A stretch of 64,000 nt of DNA from the NCBI GenBank assembly GCA_964007475.1, contig OZ023275.1, positions 7,750,001 to 7,814,000 of the forward strand, given 5' to 3'. The notes under the pieces were generated by a model that saw nothing but the letters and a program-made list of their open reading frames with translations, was not told the DNA's origin and made no database searches. A program made the position numbers and the translations under genes. This DNA is from Hybos culiciformis (taxonomy: Eukaryota; Arthropoda; Insecta; Diptera; Hybotidae). This document shows, piece by piece, positions 49,587-62,710 of this stretch (the stretch's first letter is position 1; every line of letters starts with the position of its first letter).

Positions 49587-52136
49587 GTACAACATTCAAG
49601 TCTTTAAAATAATTCGCATGTCAAATTGATAACCCTATATTTGAAAAACTAGAAACAAGATAAATAAAAATTTAACTTACCATACCGATATATTAAGAAA
49701 ATTGAATATTTAAAATAATTACTTAAAATTATTTTTATTGAATTTAGTGTATAATTAATTTATATAAGGAAACGAACTTGACCTTTATGTTTTTAAAATT
49801 TTAAAATAGCAATAAAAATTAAAAAAAAAAAAAAATGAAGAAATTAGCCATAAGCAAAACTAAAAAAAATAAATATAAAATTATCTTGTATACTTTTAAA
49901 AGTTATTAAAATTTTCTCAAAACCAATTTAATAAATGAAATAATTCCGACACAATTTAACAAGAATTTTTCTTAAAAGACATATAATTAGGAATCATTAT
50001 TAATATAAATAAAGGTGTAAAAAAAAATTGGTAGTTTGGTGACACAAGACAATTTTTAATTAAATATATACCTATATACACAATATAATGAAGTAGGAAC
50101 GTATAAATGCGTATAATTTAATTAAATTAAAAGAATTACGAAGTCTGTCAATGACATCTTTTAATTTCATTTTATTAATCAATAAGCATAATATTGATAA
50201 TAATAATATTTAAGTTAATTTTGTTTTTTTTTTTTTTAATATACAATCCATTTACTATATACAAGGCTGTGAAATGTACTCAAAGTGCTTATTATTTATT
50301 ATTTGATAAAAAGAATTTCTGAATTTTCATATATGAAAACTAACTTATTTATAAATTAATTATAAGAAATCTTATTAATAATATCATCAATGTGAATGCA
50401 TTGAATGCAATATGATTGTAAATACAATTATTATATTATAGAGAACCTCGCAAGTTTATATTATATATAAGCATTCTAAAAAGTTAACACACCTGACTTA
50501 TTGAAAATTTTAAAGGATGATTCTGTCAAAAGATCAATTTATAGCGAGTGCAAATAATTATGATATATATGACGTCTGTGATGATATTGCTTAAAAGATT
50601 ATATTAAATTATTTGTGAAGTTTTCGTTGGGGATTCTTAACCAACTCTATGTAATTAAAAGAAATACATTTGTGATTTTATTCATTTGGTTTTAATTATT
50701 ATTGCGATTTGGCTCTCCGAGTTTGAATCCGAGTTTGAATCGTTTTGTAATTTATTATTAAACCATACTATAATTTTTTATGAATTTTTAATTTAATAAG
50801 TCTCATTATATTTAGTTTACAACTTTGCGCACAGAAGGAGCTTATGATTTATTATTGCAATACAAAATCCTTTAAAGTTAAAATAAAGTATAAATTTACA
50901 CAGTTTTCAAACTTTAAAAGGATAATAAAGTATAAACAATCATTTTTCATTCCAAAGAAATAAATAAATTAAGTTTTATTTATGAATTTATGCAAAAAGG
51001 TACTCGCAAAATAATATCCTTAATCTACCAACATAATTTTTGTGTATTATATAGTATATTATAATTTTTTTTTATTAATAAAAATAATGTTATTGATCAT
51101 TAAAATAAAATTTAAACTGCAAAAGTATACTATATATATACTTAGAAGTGTGCGGTGTCATTGCGTCAATCCTTAAAAAAAAAGATCCCTTTCTTAATGA
51201 TTTTATTCTTTATTTTCGTTAGATTCCTTCCTTATGCAAAAAAAAGGAACTGGAAAAAGAATTTTTTTTTCAAGCGCGTAATAAAAAAAAATTCTAAACA
51301 TCTGATTGGCTGTGAAAGTCAAGGTGTTTTTTTTCGAGGATCCTGTATTATTATTTTTTTTGGTTGCCGTTGAGCCGGGTGCTCAAAATTTATTTTTGTT
51401 TATTTTTTTTAGTTTTGTTTTGAGTTTTTTTTTTTTCTGATAAATATAAATTTTTTTCTTTAAGGAAGTAAACTGAATATTGATTGATTCAAAAAGTGAC
51501 GGTTTAATGAACCCAAAACATAACAATGGTTTGTTTTTCTTATTTAAATCAGATATTCATAAAATTATACAATACACATATGTATATAATGTATATATAG
51601 TGTCTTGAAAAGGTCGAATTGCCTTATTTTAAAACTATAATTTTTTTTTTACTATTTTTAAGACCCTGCGTGCAACCCAGGACTCATCAATATAAACATT
51701 ATTTAATTTATGCCCTATAGTAGTAATGTCTCGATCAAATCTCTGAATTAAGTCTATATTTCTTCAATTAAAAAAGTTACTCCAAAAACACTTAACATTT
51801 TATACTATTATTGAAATTTGTTGAAAGTTCGGAATAATATTTATAGCATTTAATTATCTTCTTAATAATTTAGGTCATCTTTTACTTATAAATGAAAAAC
51901 TCAGTCCAAAACTTTTTTAATAAATGCTTTATTTACATATAGCTTAGCTTTTCAAAACCTTTCTAAATTTTTGAATACCTTCTATAATTAAGGTTATAGT
52001 CAAAAGTCAAACCTTATTATAATGTAATATCGGAAGAACATAAACTGTATTTATTTCATGTAAAAGACCGTACATTGTGACAATCATATGATATGAAATT
52101 TTTTTCTTCTGATATTATTTTTCCAAGAAATGTAAC

Positions 52137-52252
52137 CCCTATTAAATTTATTTTTTAAGCACTCCATCATTTTATTGTGTAAAAATGTTTTATAATTTTT
52201 TTTTTGTCTGGATCCAGACTTATATTCCCCTATAAAATTTATTTTTTGAGCA
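52137..52252. repeat. near-identical 26-bp direct repeat
   Basis: CCCCTATTAAATTTA continues into TTTTTTAAGCA at 52137-52162. At 52227-52252 the same block recurs with two substitutions. Possibly a small local duplication. Confidence 0.6.
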
Positions 52253-53768
52253 GGATCCTAGCTTTTAATTTTTTTTTTAGTTAAATTCTACTACAATAAT
52301 ATCCTTGGAGCATTTTTAAATTATATGCACCACATAATGAATTTTAATGTCTATCTCAATTCTGAACATATATTTGTATTAAAAAAATTTTACAATTTTG
52401 ATTTTTTCTTCCTCTTGCATTGAAAGAAATCTACAAAATTGATTTCTTCTTCTGATTGAACTTATCTTTTAATTTAATAGTTCTGGATTAGTTTTGGATT
52501 AAAAATGTTATTATTTGAGTGATAATAACTGCAATTACGTATACTCTGCAATTATGTATTTTTTTTTATGTTATATATATTGAATAATATTTCTAGTTAT
52601 AATAGCGATAAAAAACCGGGTCAGGAAAAGTCAGAAATTTTTTACAAATTTTACCATTAAGTTTTGAAACCTTTCGATTATTAGAACTTTAAAACGAAAT
52701 CAAAGAAATTTTTCAGCCAATATATTTCCTTTTGTCTTTTGGGAATTATTTCGTTAATGTAAATTTGGAACATAAATTTTCTTGCAAGAAGATTAAAATA
52801 CCTTGTAGATTCTGAAACCTTGAACCAGTTGCCGTTTTGGATATAGATTAAAAAGATTTTTATATAAGATGTAAAGTATACAATTTCATAATTATATAGA
52901 AACTAAATTTTAAAATTTCTCCAATTTTATTTGGTAGAATGCATTTAACGTAGATTTTATATAAAATATATGTTCAGGTGGAAGTTTTGGTGTACAAAAA
53001 ACATCTGCCCAAAAAGTACCTTTATGATATTAAAAAAAACTAAAAAAATATATATAAAAACAAAATAATATGAATATTAATGTTTTTGGATATATTGAAT
53101 ATAGCTTAACTCAAAAAAAAAAACTCATAGAATTAAGTTATTATTTTGTACTTTTTTTAAGCACCCCAACTTTGCAGTTATCAGAAAAAAATGAGTGATT
53201 GTAAGATCATCGTTATCAAATATCAAAACTTTGAAAATTAATTACTACGAGTTCATAAATTGGATTCATAACGAAATATTATTTCTAAAACAACAATAAT
53301 TTTATCGATTTATTTTTCCAATTATTTGGCAGCTTCATTCAAGACCAGTTCATTAAATTTGTTATTTTTATTACGTGCGTCCTATAGAAATTTCCTGTAC
53401 CGAACCCTGAATGCGAAGAAATTCTTAACAACGAATCAAAAATTTGTTGCACAAACTATTTTGTAAAGAACCACGAAAGGACATTATGCTGAAGAAATCT
53501 CAAAAATAAAATAAAAAAACATTTTGGGAAAGTCTAAATTTTCATCAATTTATAATTTCAAGGATAAAAAAGTAAATGTATACCATTATAATTTTTCTTA
53601 AATGATCTGTAAAATACTTTCAATAACTATAGGTACAAACTTTTATTTTAATTTCATGTATAAAAGTATATAAGTAATACTCGTATAATGACTCTGATAG
53701 CGTAATTATTTAGTATTAAAAATACCTATATACGTCTGGATTTAAATGTACAAAAAAAAAATTAAAAT

Positions 53769-53924
53769 TTAAGCCCATTAGTGGCACAAGCCTGGCTACT
53801 TCAATAAAATAAAAACATATAATTATATGTGGAAAAGTTTTATTGAACAGAAAAAAAAAATATACATATATTGCCGGCTGCAAGTATTTTGGATATTTTT
53901 AAGGCAAGTGCCGTTAATGCTTAA
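53769..53924. repeat. nested imperfect inverted repeat, MITE-like
   Basis: The outer arm TTAAGCCCATTAGTGGCAC (53769-53787) pairs with GTGCCGTTAATGCTTAA (53908-53924) with mismatches. An inner hairpin pairs TTCAATAAAATAAAAACATA (about 53800-53819) with TATATGTGGAAAAGTTTTATTGAA-type sequence at 53824-53847. No target duplication was recognised. Likely a decayed foldback element. Confidence 0.5.
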
Positions 53925-54442
53925 TTGAAACAAAAAAAATCCACTAATTAGTAATGTTGACAATATTTTTAATTAAGAGCTGAATTATACAATGTCGTTA
54001 TAATTTTATATATTTTACAAAAAAAAAAAAAATTAAGAAAAAAATCAATTTTTAATTGAACTTCATAATAATTCGAACTCACACATTATGTACCATGTTT
54101 CTATAGTATAATTAGATGAAGCGACAGAGATGAAAAAAACAATTATGATCACTTTTCCGGACTTAAGTTATGGGATTAAGTTTAATAATTATTTTGTAAA
54201 TCACACAACGAAATTTAGAATAGATTTAAAAAAGTAAATTTGTTGTTGAAAGTTAAATAAGATACACAGTTGGTTTTTATAGACTAAGTATATACATTTA
54301 ATTTTAATTTATATATCAAATTCAATGAAACGACACACAATTATTACAACTTTCTATATTCAGAGAGTATGAGCTGTTAAAATAATATCCTTAGAGAAAC
54401 TATACTTTTGAATCTTGTGATAATTGATCAGATGATTTATTA

Positions 54443-54467
54443 TAAGAATAAGAATAAGAATAAGAAG
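54443..54467. repeat. TAAGAA microsatellite
   Basis: Four tandem copies of a TAAGAA hexamer. Simple sequence repeat, about 200 bp from the E-box at 54664. Confidence 0.8.
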
Positions 54468-54663
54468 ATTTTTGGAAAGTTTTACTTTCTTTAATTTAAA
54501 TCAAATGTATTTCTTTCTAATTAAGAATATAAATTTAATTAAAAACAAATAAAACTGCATTTTATCATATTGTTGAGTTTTAATAGCTTTTTTATTACAT
54601 ATAAATTGGAAACTATTGTTTACGTTTACATTGATCATCACCATCTTAGTATAATTCAGTTTG

Positions 54664-54671
54664 GCAGGTGT
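54664..54671 (+). promoter_or_regulatory. GCAGGTGT, proneural-type E-box
   Basis: Exact match to GCAGSTGK, the E-box form bound by achaete-scute/Daughterless dimers in Drosophila sensory-organ-precursor enhancers. It lies about 18.8 kb upstream of the proneural start codon. Function is inferred from the motif and location only. Confidence 0.3.
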
Positions 54672-56760
54672 GCTCCAATTTTTATCCAAATGTGCGATCT
54701 GTTTACTTCCCTCGCGAATTTTTTATTGATACTGTTTATATTTTTTTAATGATATTGTGTACGCGCGCATACATGCCTGTATTATTTTACATGGATGTAT
54801 TTAATATAAAATAATATTTTTGGTTTCAATGCGTATTTTTTTATCATTATTTTGTTAAAACTGCCCTAAAGCCGAGAGTTCATGAATGAAATTAGAAGAA
54901 TAAAAAAATCTGGGCATAAAATTTTTTTTAAAACATATGTCCACAAACAATTTAACTCTTTGCAATATTTTTTTTTTTTTTTTATTAATTTTTTTTTTTA
55001 TAACGAAAATGTAATAATTTTAATCGATAAACAACAGGTTGAAATAAGAATTGATTTTTAAGGAAGTAAAGGATATTTTATTTTTTTATACTAAAAAGGG
55101 AAGAAATATTAAAGTATCGTTAAATTGATAAGAAATTGAAGTGTGTTTTTTTTTAACAAAAAATAAGGAAAAGAGAATTGTACCAAAATGATTTCCGTCG
55201 CTTTAAGCCTAAAAAATAAAATAAAATTTGCACCAATTTAATTTGAGAGAAATTTTCAAAAAAATAAATATTTTAAAACGGAAATAAATTCAGCTGTCAA
55301 AATGAAGTGATAAATTGTCATTGTCAACTTTATGTAGTTATTAATAAATTGCATAAATCTACAAATTTAAATTAATTTATGTTTTTATAATTGTTTGGAA
55401 TAAAAGTGAAGTGATAGAATAATAAATTCTTCAATAAACCTTTGACTAAATAAAAGATCATATCATTGACTATTGAATCAATTAGCTCAAAGTGACAAGT
55501 GTTCTATTGTACAGATTCTTGACACAAATTCTCTATAATTCTTATATAATTTTTTAAATATTAGCAAGTAGTTATTAATATTATAGTAGCGTTTATTTAA
55601 AAATAATGAGAAATGAAAAGAATTCGATAAAATTAATTTTTAATATTTAAAAAAATATATTTTTTTTATTCATAATGATAACACTTAAAACTAAAAGGTA
55701 TATAAAAATTAAATTTATGGGAATAATCTTTAATATTCTTAATAATCTTAAATATTCTTTCATAACTTAATTAATTTTACTTGGATTAAGGTGGAAAGTA
55801 GTCTTTTAACATTTGTCTTAACAAAATTGTAAATTATATTTACACTAGATTGGAAGCTTTTATTTGATTATTTGTAAAGAAAGTAAAGAAATTATTCAAT
55901 ATTTGTAAATAGCGAGCTAGTGTTGTTCTGAGTAGCGCAAATGTTTATGTTTCATGGATAAAATTATCATTATTTTAATTGATCGAAGTTGATGTGGTTT
56001 GTGGTAAGGAATTTGATGTTTTATTTGACGAACTTAGAAAATGTTCGTAATTAGGTTATTTATCGTGAAAAATTCTTGCAACTCATAAAAAAATTTCATC
56101 TTTCGTCTCAGTTTATTCAAATTTTTGTTTTTTTTCAATGTTTATTTAACAAATTTTCTAAAATAATTAAGTATACATATTTTAATAATTGGTTATCAAT
56201 TTTAGTAATTTTTTATTTTTAGTATTTGAAATTTAAAAAAAAAATATAAGTATTGATTAATATTAAAAACCGGACATTCGACTTCGACTAGCAGTTCTGA
56301 AAATATTCACAACAGGTATTATAATAATATTTGTATACTGTTTTTTAATTGCATGTGCTCTTTATGATTGCGTGTTTAATCGTTTTGTTTAAAGTTGGTG
56401 TATGATTTCTTTAATCGTATTCTAAGTAAATTTTTCGTCAAAATTCATAATAAAAAAATTTTTTTTTTTAAATGATAAAAAAATTCTTATCGTAATGTAT
56501 TTTCATAATATTTTATTCGACATTAAATTAAGTTGTTGCATTCCAGTTCGATAAATTAAAAAGGTTTTATTTCTTGTGGGGCAAAATACATATAAAGTTC
56601 GCATTTATTCACCCTGCATTGAAAATTTGTCGTCAGGTTTTGGTAATGAATTATATTGTTATTGGATTAAAACCCTCAACTGGATGGTTTTAAATTTTCA
56701 TAATATTCTGACCTCTTTATTTGAATTGAGTTATTAAAAACTAAAATTATCTTACATGTC

Positions 56761-56800
56761 ACAAATAGTCATAAATATTCATAAATAGTCATAAATAGTC
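56761..56800. repeat. 10-bp tandem repeat, about four units
   Basis: Four near-identical ATAAATAGTC units (the first has ACAAATAGTC, the second ends ATTC). Lies within 250 bp of the E-box pair. Confidence 0.8.
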
Positions 56801-56997
56801 TTTTATACGACTATATAGTTTTAAATTTTGATAACAAATTAATTTTAAGTTAATTAAATTTTCAAAATCTAGTTTCTTTTGAAAAAGGCTTCCAAAATTC
56901 TCCTTATAAAAACAAAGTGGCGGTAAGTAAATTAATTTTATATTCTTTCATTTTATAAATGTACTACTTACAACTTGTGTATCTAATTAAAATTGGG

Positions 56998-57005
56998 CAG
57001 CTGGA
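56998..57005 (+). promoter_or_regulatory. GCAGCTGG, proneural-type E-box
   Basis: Exact match to GCAGSTGK, 291 bp from another match at 57289. Two such octamers this close in AT-rich DNA make this the best enhancer candidate in the window. Confidence 0.35.
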
Positions 57006-57288
57006 GAAATTTTTTTTATACTTTTTTTTTTTTAAGAATATTTATTTCTTAAGAAAAATAATATATGAAAATTTGTATTTTTTGTGGTAAAAATTAAAAA
57101 ATTTTATAACAAACAACCACTATCTATGTGTATGAAGGAAGATCTTGGTAAAAAGAAGAAAAGGGATGATCTCAATAATATCCAAAATAACAAAAATAAA
57201 AAAAAAATTAAAAAAACAGTATAACTATATAGGGCTCGTGGCAGAATTAAAAATATACCAATGTCCAATCAAATTGTTTATTTAACAA

Positions 57289-57296
57289 ACACCTGC
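57289..57296 (-). promoter_or_regulatory. GCAGGTGT (minus strand), proneural-type E-box
   Basis: ACACCTGC on the plus strand, an exact GCAGSTGK match on the minus strand. It sits in a small GC-richer patch (57231-57315) with CTCGGCCCGTGTCC beside it. Confidence 0.35.
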
Positions 57297-58778
57297 TCGG
57301 CCCGTGTCCGAAATATTATATTAAAAACATGGAAAAAAACAGAGAAGAAAAAATTGGTCATTAAAATAACCGCAATTTTTGTTTTCTTAAAGAAAAAAAT
57401 AACAAATTAATATAAAAAGGACATGAATGAGTTTAATAGTATTTAATTCAATTATTTGTTTTTAAGAAAAAGGATATTTTTAATAAATTTGGTTTTTCTT
57501 CTAGTCCAAAATAATTCTTTTGAATTCAAGAATTCCACTATACATAAATATTCCTTCATTCTATACAAATATAAATAATTGAACAAAAAGCTTGTTTTTC
57601 AATAGTTTGTCTTATTTGATTATCATTTGTTTAATATCGTTTGTTCATTGATGTGAATAATGCTCTAAGTATCTTTTTGTCTGGTATATTTAAAAATTTG
57701 TTGTGTAGTCTTAAAATAACTAAATATGATGTCAATCACGAAAACTAAGATGGATGACTGGTAATATACAAGCATTTTCGAATCCTAAATAAGTCTGAAT
57801 CTTTAAGCCCCAGCTTTGACGCACAGCAGACTTAAATTGGCTCAGGTAGAATAGTTTTTTGTTAATAACCTTTGCGTTGAAGCCAAAAGCTTGCAGATAG
57901 GAAAATTACCGGAATTGTTTTTTTTTCTGTTTTCTGGTGATTGGAATTGTATATTTTTTGGAAAAATAAAACAAAATAAATTAACAACGAAATTAGAAAA
58001 AATTAAAACAAAATAATAAATTTATATTTTAAAAATTTTATGTTTGTTTATTTTTCTTGTTAATTTCAAAAACGACTATAGTATGGACGCATTATACTGG
58101 CCTTTATTCTAGGTTTATCAAAGTTATTATATTCTTTTTCTTCTTAAGACTGTGCGCACCGCTCTCCATCGAAACGATAAACAAGATTCATATATAAAAT
58201 TTTATGTAAAAAAATAAATAGTAGATTTCATAAACATTTTATTTATTTAATAAAGTCTTTCTGTCAATAAATTTTAAAATCACATTAAGAGATAATCTTT
58301 TAATTTTTCATTCAAATCTTGATTAATATAAATTTTTAAATCTTTGAATTTAACTTTAAAAAAAAATTATCAAACAAATCAATATTTAAATATTTTTTTT
58401 CGTGTGTTATTTAAAAATAACGTAAATATTATGTTTTTAAGAAATGAACTATTTATAATGTTGACTAATGTTAGTAAAATTAAAAAAATTTGTTTCAACT
58501 ACCTAATATAGCAACTTAATTTTATGTTAGTTTTATGTATTTATGTATAGTCAAACATTTGGATAATAGTTTAAGTAGTTACTTATTTGGAATAATAGTT
58601 CAAGTACTTTAGATTTTTTGGTTTGGTATTAAGTTCTGATTTTTAACACTGATGAGTTCAAAAAATCAGTTTTTACTATTTTATTTACAAATGCCCCCTA
58701 ATTAAAATTAAATTATTTAATGAATGAACTTTGTCGTGTGTCTTTCACGTAATTTAATTACTTTTTTCTTGAATAACG

Positions 58779-58842
58779 ATATATATATATACATATATAT
58801 ATGCATATACTCATTAAATCAAATTAAATGAATGAATGAATA
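58779..58842. repeat. AT and AATG microsatellites
   Basis: An AT-dinucleotide run at 58779-58802 is followed, after a short gap, by AATG units at 58827-58842. Simple sequence. Confidence 0.75.
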
Positions 58843-60971
58843 ATGAATTAAAAAAAAAATTCAATAACATCACTTTTCCCTTTTGTCGTCTGTTTTATAA
58901 ACATTGACAGAAAATAACAAAATCTTAATTTCTTTCGAAAAAAAAAAAAAAGATTTATTAATCCTTTAAATATATTTTTCATCATCTTAACGAATTTTTC
59001 AAAAAAAATTCCAAAGAAAAATTAAACAAATTTGTTACAAATTCGTTGAGTACTAATTTTTTTTAATGGATAAAAAAAAATCAGTGTTGAATAGCATTTA
59101 ATTGCCCTCACGATTTTTAGATCGATATAGTGATAAAAAGCTACATAAGTTGTTTTTGAGAAATGAAACATTAAAAAAGATTAACAATTTTCTTTTTTAA
59201 TCAGAAATAAGATGTTAATCTTTTAAAAGTGTATTAAATATATTTTTCTGATTATTAAATCTGTTTAAAATCTTTAAAACTTATCACTTATACAATACAC
59301 TTATTAAGCCGATTTTAATATTAATAGTGTGGAAAAGTGGAAATTTATGCATTCTAAAATTTTATATTTTGGTCAAAAATTTACTTTAAATTTTCAATTA
59401 TCAGTACAACAAATCAATTCCATTAGGCTATAGTTAACTTTAATTTTTTATAATATTTTCCACAAAAAATAACATTGCAAACACCTTAAAAAATTAAGGC
59501 AACTATAATTCAAATTTCAAAATATTATTATTAAGTTCTATAATTCTAATCTAATTACAATTACAGTTTAACAAATTTTCGAGCTAAATTAAATATTTTT
59601 TATCAAACTACAATGTTATACTTTATTGGGCCCAAGGCCTTTTTATAATAGTATAATATTAATTTATAAAATTTATATACAAGAACGAAAATAAGAAAAT
59701 ATTATTTTTAATATTTAAAATGATATTATAAGAACAAAAATTGTATATAATATAATTAATGTTATATGTCTAGGCCAGGGAGTTCTTTTACAGCAAAAAT
59801 ACTTTAAATTTTTCCTTAATAAGCAAAATTCGAATATAATACTTACTATATTATGTTCATTTATGCTGGTCTGGATATATTAAAAAAAAAAAATATATAT
59901 TTATGAAAATTTATCAAGGTTAAGAAATATTTACAATATAAAATGAAGTAAATAATTGCGCGAAATCGAAAATTATTATTGTGACATAAAAATTATTAAG
60001 AAAAAACAAACTAAATTCACAATTTAAAGTACAATCAACTATGATGGATAATGCCTGTTGGCTGTACTCATTAAAAAACAAAATTGTAATAATAGTTATA
60101 CATAATGTGAATGCACTTTATCATCTGCCAATTTTTATGTAAAACTAAATTCAATTTTGTTAACTGAAAACGCATGCTAATTGAAAATTTTATTAACTTT
60201 TATAATATGATGACAATAAAATTATTTTATTTTTTTTATGTTTATTAAATTTAAAGTAATTTTATTATTACAAATCAAAGTATATTTATAATATTGATTT
60301 AATTTACTACTCTTGTCGGTTTTAAAAATTATCTGATTAATATGTGTATAAAAGTATTATAATTAATCTTATTGATAGAATACTTAATTCGAAATTAATT
60401 CCTACTATTTGCTTCGAACGAATTTGATAAAAATATCTTAATTTTTGTTTTTATTTGGGGAACGAAAAAAGACCAAGTAAGTTAGGCTCGTAAATTCTCC
60501 ATTGTAATCAAAGTTATAGTTAACATTAGATTCTCTCAGCCTTGATTTCCTATTATTGAAACATTTCGTAAACAATGTCATATTCTCGAAATAAATTCTT
60601 TCAAATTTTCAATTTTGAAGGGTCTCAAATGTATTTTTTAACAAACGAATAGATGTTCAAGAAAAAAATTTTTTTTTTGAAGTGTTGTTTAATTCACTCT
60701 CAAAACAGATAAAAAAATAAAAATCGTGACGCATAGAAGTTACTTTTCAACTTGCTAATTTTATTACCAATTACATTTACTTTATGGATTATTTTTTAAA
60801 AAATAAATCTCATGATTTTATGCTAAACCATGATGCGGGTTGTCGTCTATTAGCTGCCTGTATGAAACCAGGTGTATTTTTGTGAAAAAAAAGTGAAAAA
60901 AAATTCACCTATATTAAATTAAGCATGAAAGTTTATGTGGTTTTTTTTTATTTTCTGAATTATGATGATGG

Positions 60972-61052
60972 TGTGGCGCATGCCTCCCGAAGATTTCGCG
61001 CATAAAAGATTTTTTTTTATTCAGCATAACTAAATAGTCTGCGTGCGCCACA
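60972..61052. repeat. 81-bp segment with GC-rich inverted ends
   Basis: TGTGGCGCATGC at 60972-60983 is matched by GCGTGCGCCACA at 61041-61052 with one mismatch. The space between includes CTCCCGAAGATTTCGCGC and a T run. The GC-rich arms stand out from the local base composition. May be a remnant of a small TIR element. Confidence 0.5.
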
Positions 61053-62659
61053 TATTTGAACATACTTTTTTTTTATTATTTCTTACTTCCTTTTTATCTA
61101 ATCTGATTTTTATATTTAATTCGATATAAAAGACATTGAGAAGATTTTATTTATATCAGAATTATTATGTTTGTATAAATTATGTTTTTTTTTTGACAAA
61201 ATGTCAGTTAATTTTGATATAAAATATTTTAGATATGATATTCTTTATAAAAACGTTGAATTAGATTTTTGTTTTAACTCAACTTTAACATAAATTTTTC
61301 AAAATGGTTTTTTTAGAGATATCTTAAATTAGAATATTAAAAAAATATTGAGGCATTGATGGCTTAAGTTTGTCAAATTGAAAAATTCTTGGTTTTCTTA
61401 ACAAATTAAATTAACAAATGCTTTATCTACGAATTATTTTAATATAAACTTTTTCGAAATATTATGAAAGGTTTTTGTATCAAAATAAAATCAAAGTATA
61501 GGTTAAAAATCTTATGAAAAGGAATTTTTGACCAATCTAACCTTTCATTAGACAGGAATAACTTTTTTAAATATATATTTTTTATAAGCTGTCTACTACT
61601 TTTTTTTAATGTTTTATATATTTTGGGGATTTCTGCATCATTAGCTGAAGAAAAGATGATCAGATGCATGATATTTTATACGATTTTTATACATCCTTTG
61701 TTAGTTTAATGATTTGAAAAATATTTCTGTCCAAGTCAAGTGAAAGTAAGATTATGTTTTACTTATGCTTAGAATAATAATTATGGATTTCACTGATCAT
61801 TAATTAGTTACATAGAAACACAAGGGATATTAAATCTATAAATTTGTATTGAACAGCATGGTAGTCTAGGTCAATGTATCCAAATCCAGTCCATAATGAT
61901 TATTTTATTGCTATAATCCTTTAAAAAAAATATTTGAATTACGATTATAATAACTCGCTAGTTACGAAACCTTTATTTTATTTAGATCTAAAAATTTAAA
62001 TTTTATCGATTTTGAAGTTGCACGAAAGCATCTGCCACATACCTATCTAAAATGATATAGTTTCATAAAATGTAAATATGTATTATATAATTAAGCCCTT
62101 CTATCAAGGTGCATTTAAGAAAAACCTCCAAAATTTATTAAATAAACTTTTTGCGCGATCATATACTAACCCTTTTTCAATTCATCATAACTTGAATACT
62201 TAAGGGACAGGTGACAATTTTTTTTTTTTTCAAACTCAATAAAAATTTTCACACATCTAAATAACAAGTATAATTACATTTATTTTTATTACAAGATGTT
62301 ATACATATATATTGCATTTATAGTGTACTGTACATTATATTGAAAAACAAACTCTCAAAATAGGATTAGGTATATGAAAATTTGCAATGTATTTTTAACG
62401 CTATATAATAGAAAAATTTCGCAAAAGTAAAGGAATATATTTTGATTGTTGAAAATCAAAGAAATTCCATCGTGGCAAAGCAAATGGAAAATAATTGAGC
62501 TGAGGGTGCGCAGATGTAATAATTATATTAAAAAAAAAAAGTAAAATCAAAACATCCCCTACAAAGTAATTTGAATGCGTTTAAATAAATAGCCTATATT
62601 TAAGTTGAAAAATATATATTAGATTTAGTTTTTCTTGTCATTTTTTTTTACTAATTTAG

Positions 62660-62710
62660 CAATTTATAGAAGCTTATGAATTTGAAGCTGGTCATCAAGG
62701 ACTTAATATG
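62660..62710 (+). CDS. candidate isolated internal exon, 17 codons
   Basis: A pyrimidine-rich tract with a CTAAT branch-like site and TTTAG acceptor precedes it, and ATG followed by GTAAGC forms the donor. The 51 nt are open only in phase 0, reading QFIEAYEFEAGHQGLNM. The other two frames have stops. The segment is less AT-rich than its flanks. I do not recognise the protein, and no partner exon is visible within the window, so the gene would need very long introns extending past the right edge. Chance assembly of splice-like signals in AT-rich DNA remains a real alternative. Confidence 0.33.

Larger units (their letters stand above)
49594..62659. other. AT-rich desert with most of the strong E-boxes
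   Basis: About 13 kb without a supportable gene. Strong E-box hexamers are at 50490, 52975, 54665, 55291, 56999, 57290, 60869 and 62208, by eye. Other contents: a near direct repeat at 52137-52252, a nested inverted repeat at 53769-53924, simple repeats at 54443, 56761 and 58779, and a short inverted pair at 60972-61052. Short open frames at 51155, 54501 and 61439 have no domain. Confidence 0.5.

Noticed and set aside
50721..50745. GAGTTTGAATC words resembling a tRNA B box
   Set aside because: It is a 12-bp unit repeated twice in tandem, with no A box or tRNA fold around it.
51155..51373. 72-aa frame rich in Lys and Phe
   Set aside because: Driven by A and T runs. It contains no recognisable motif and has no exon signals.
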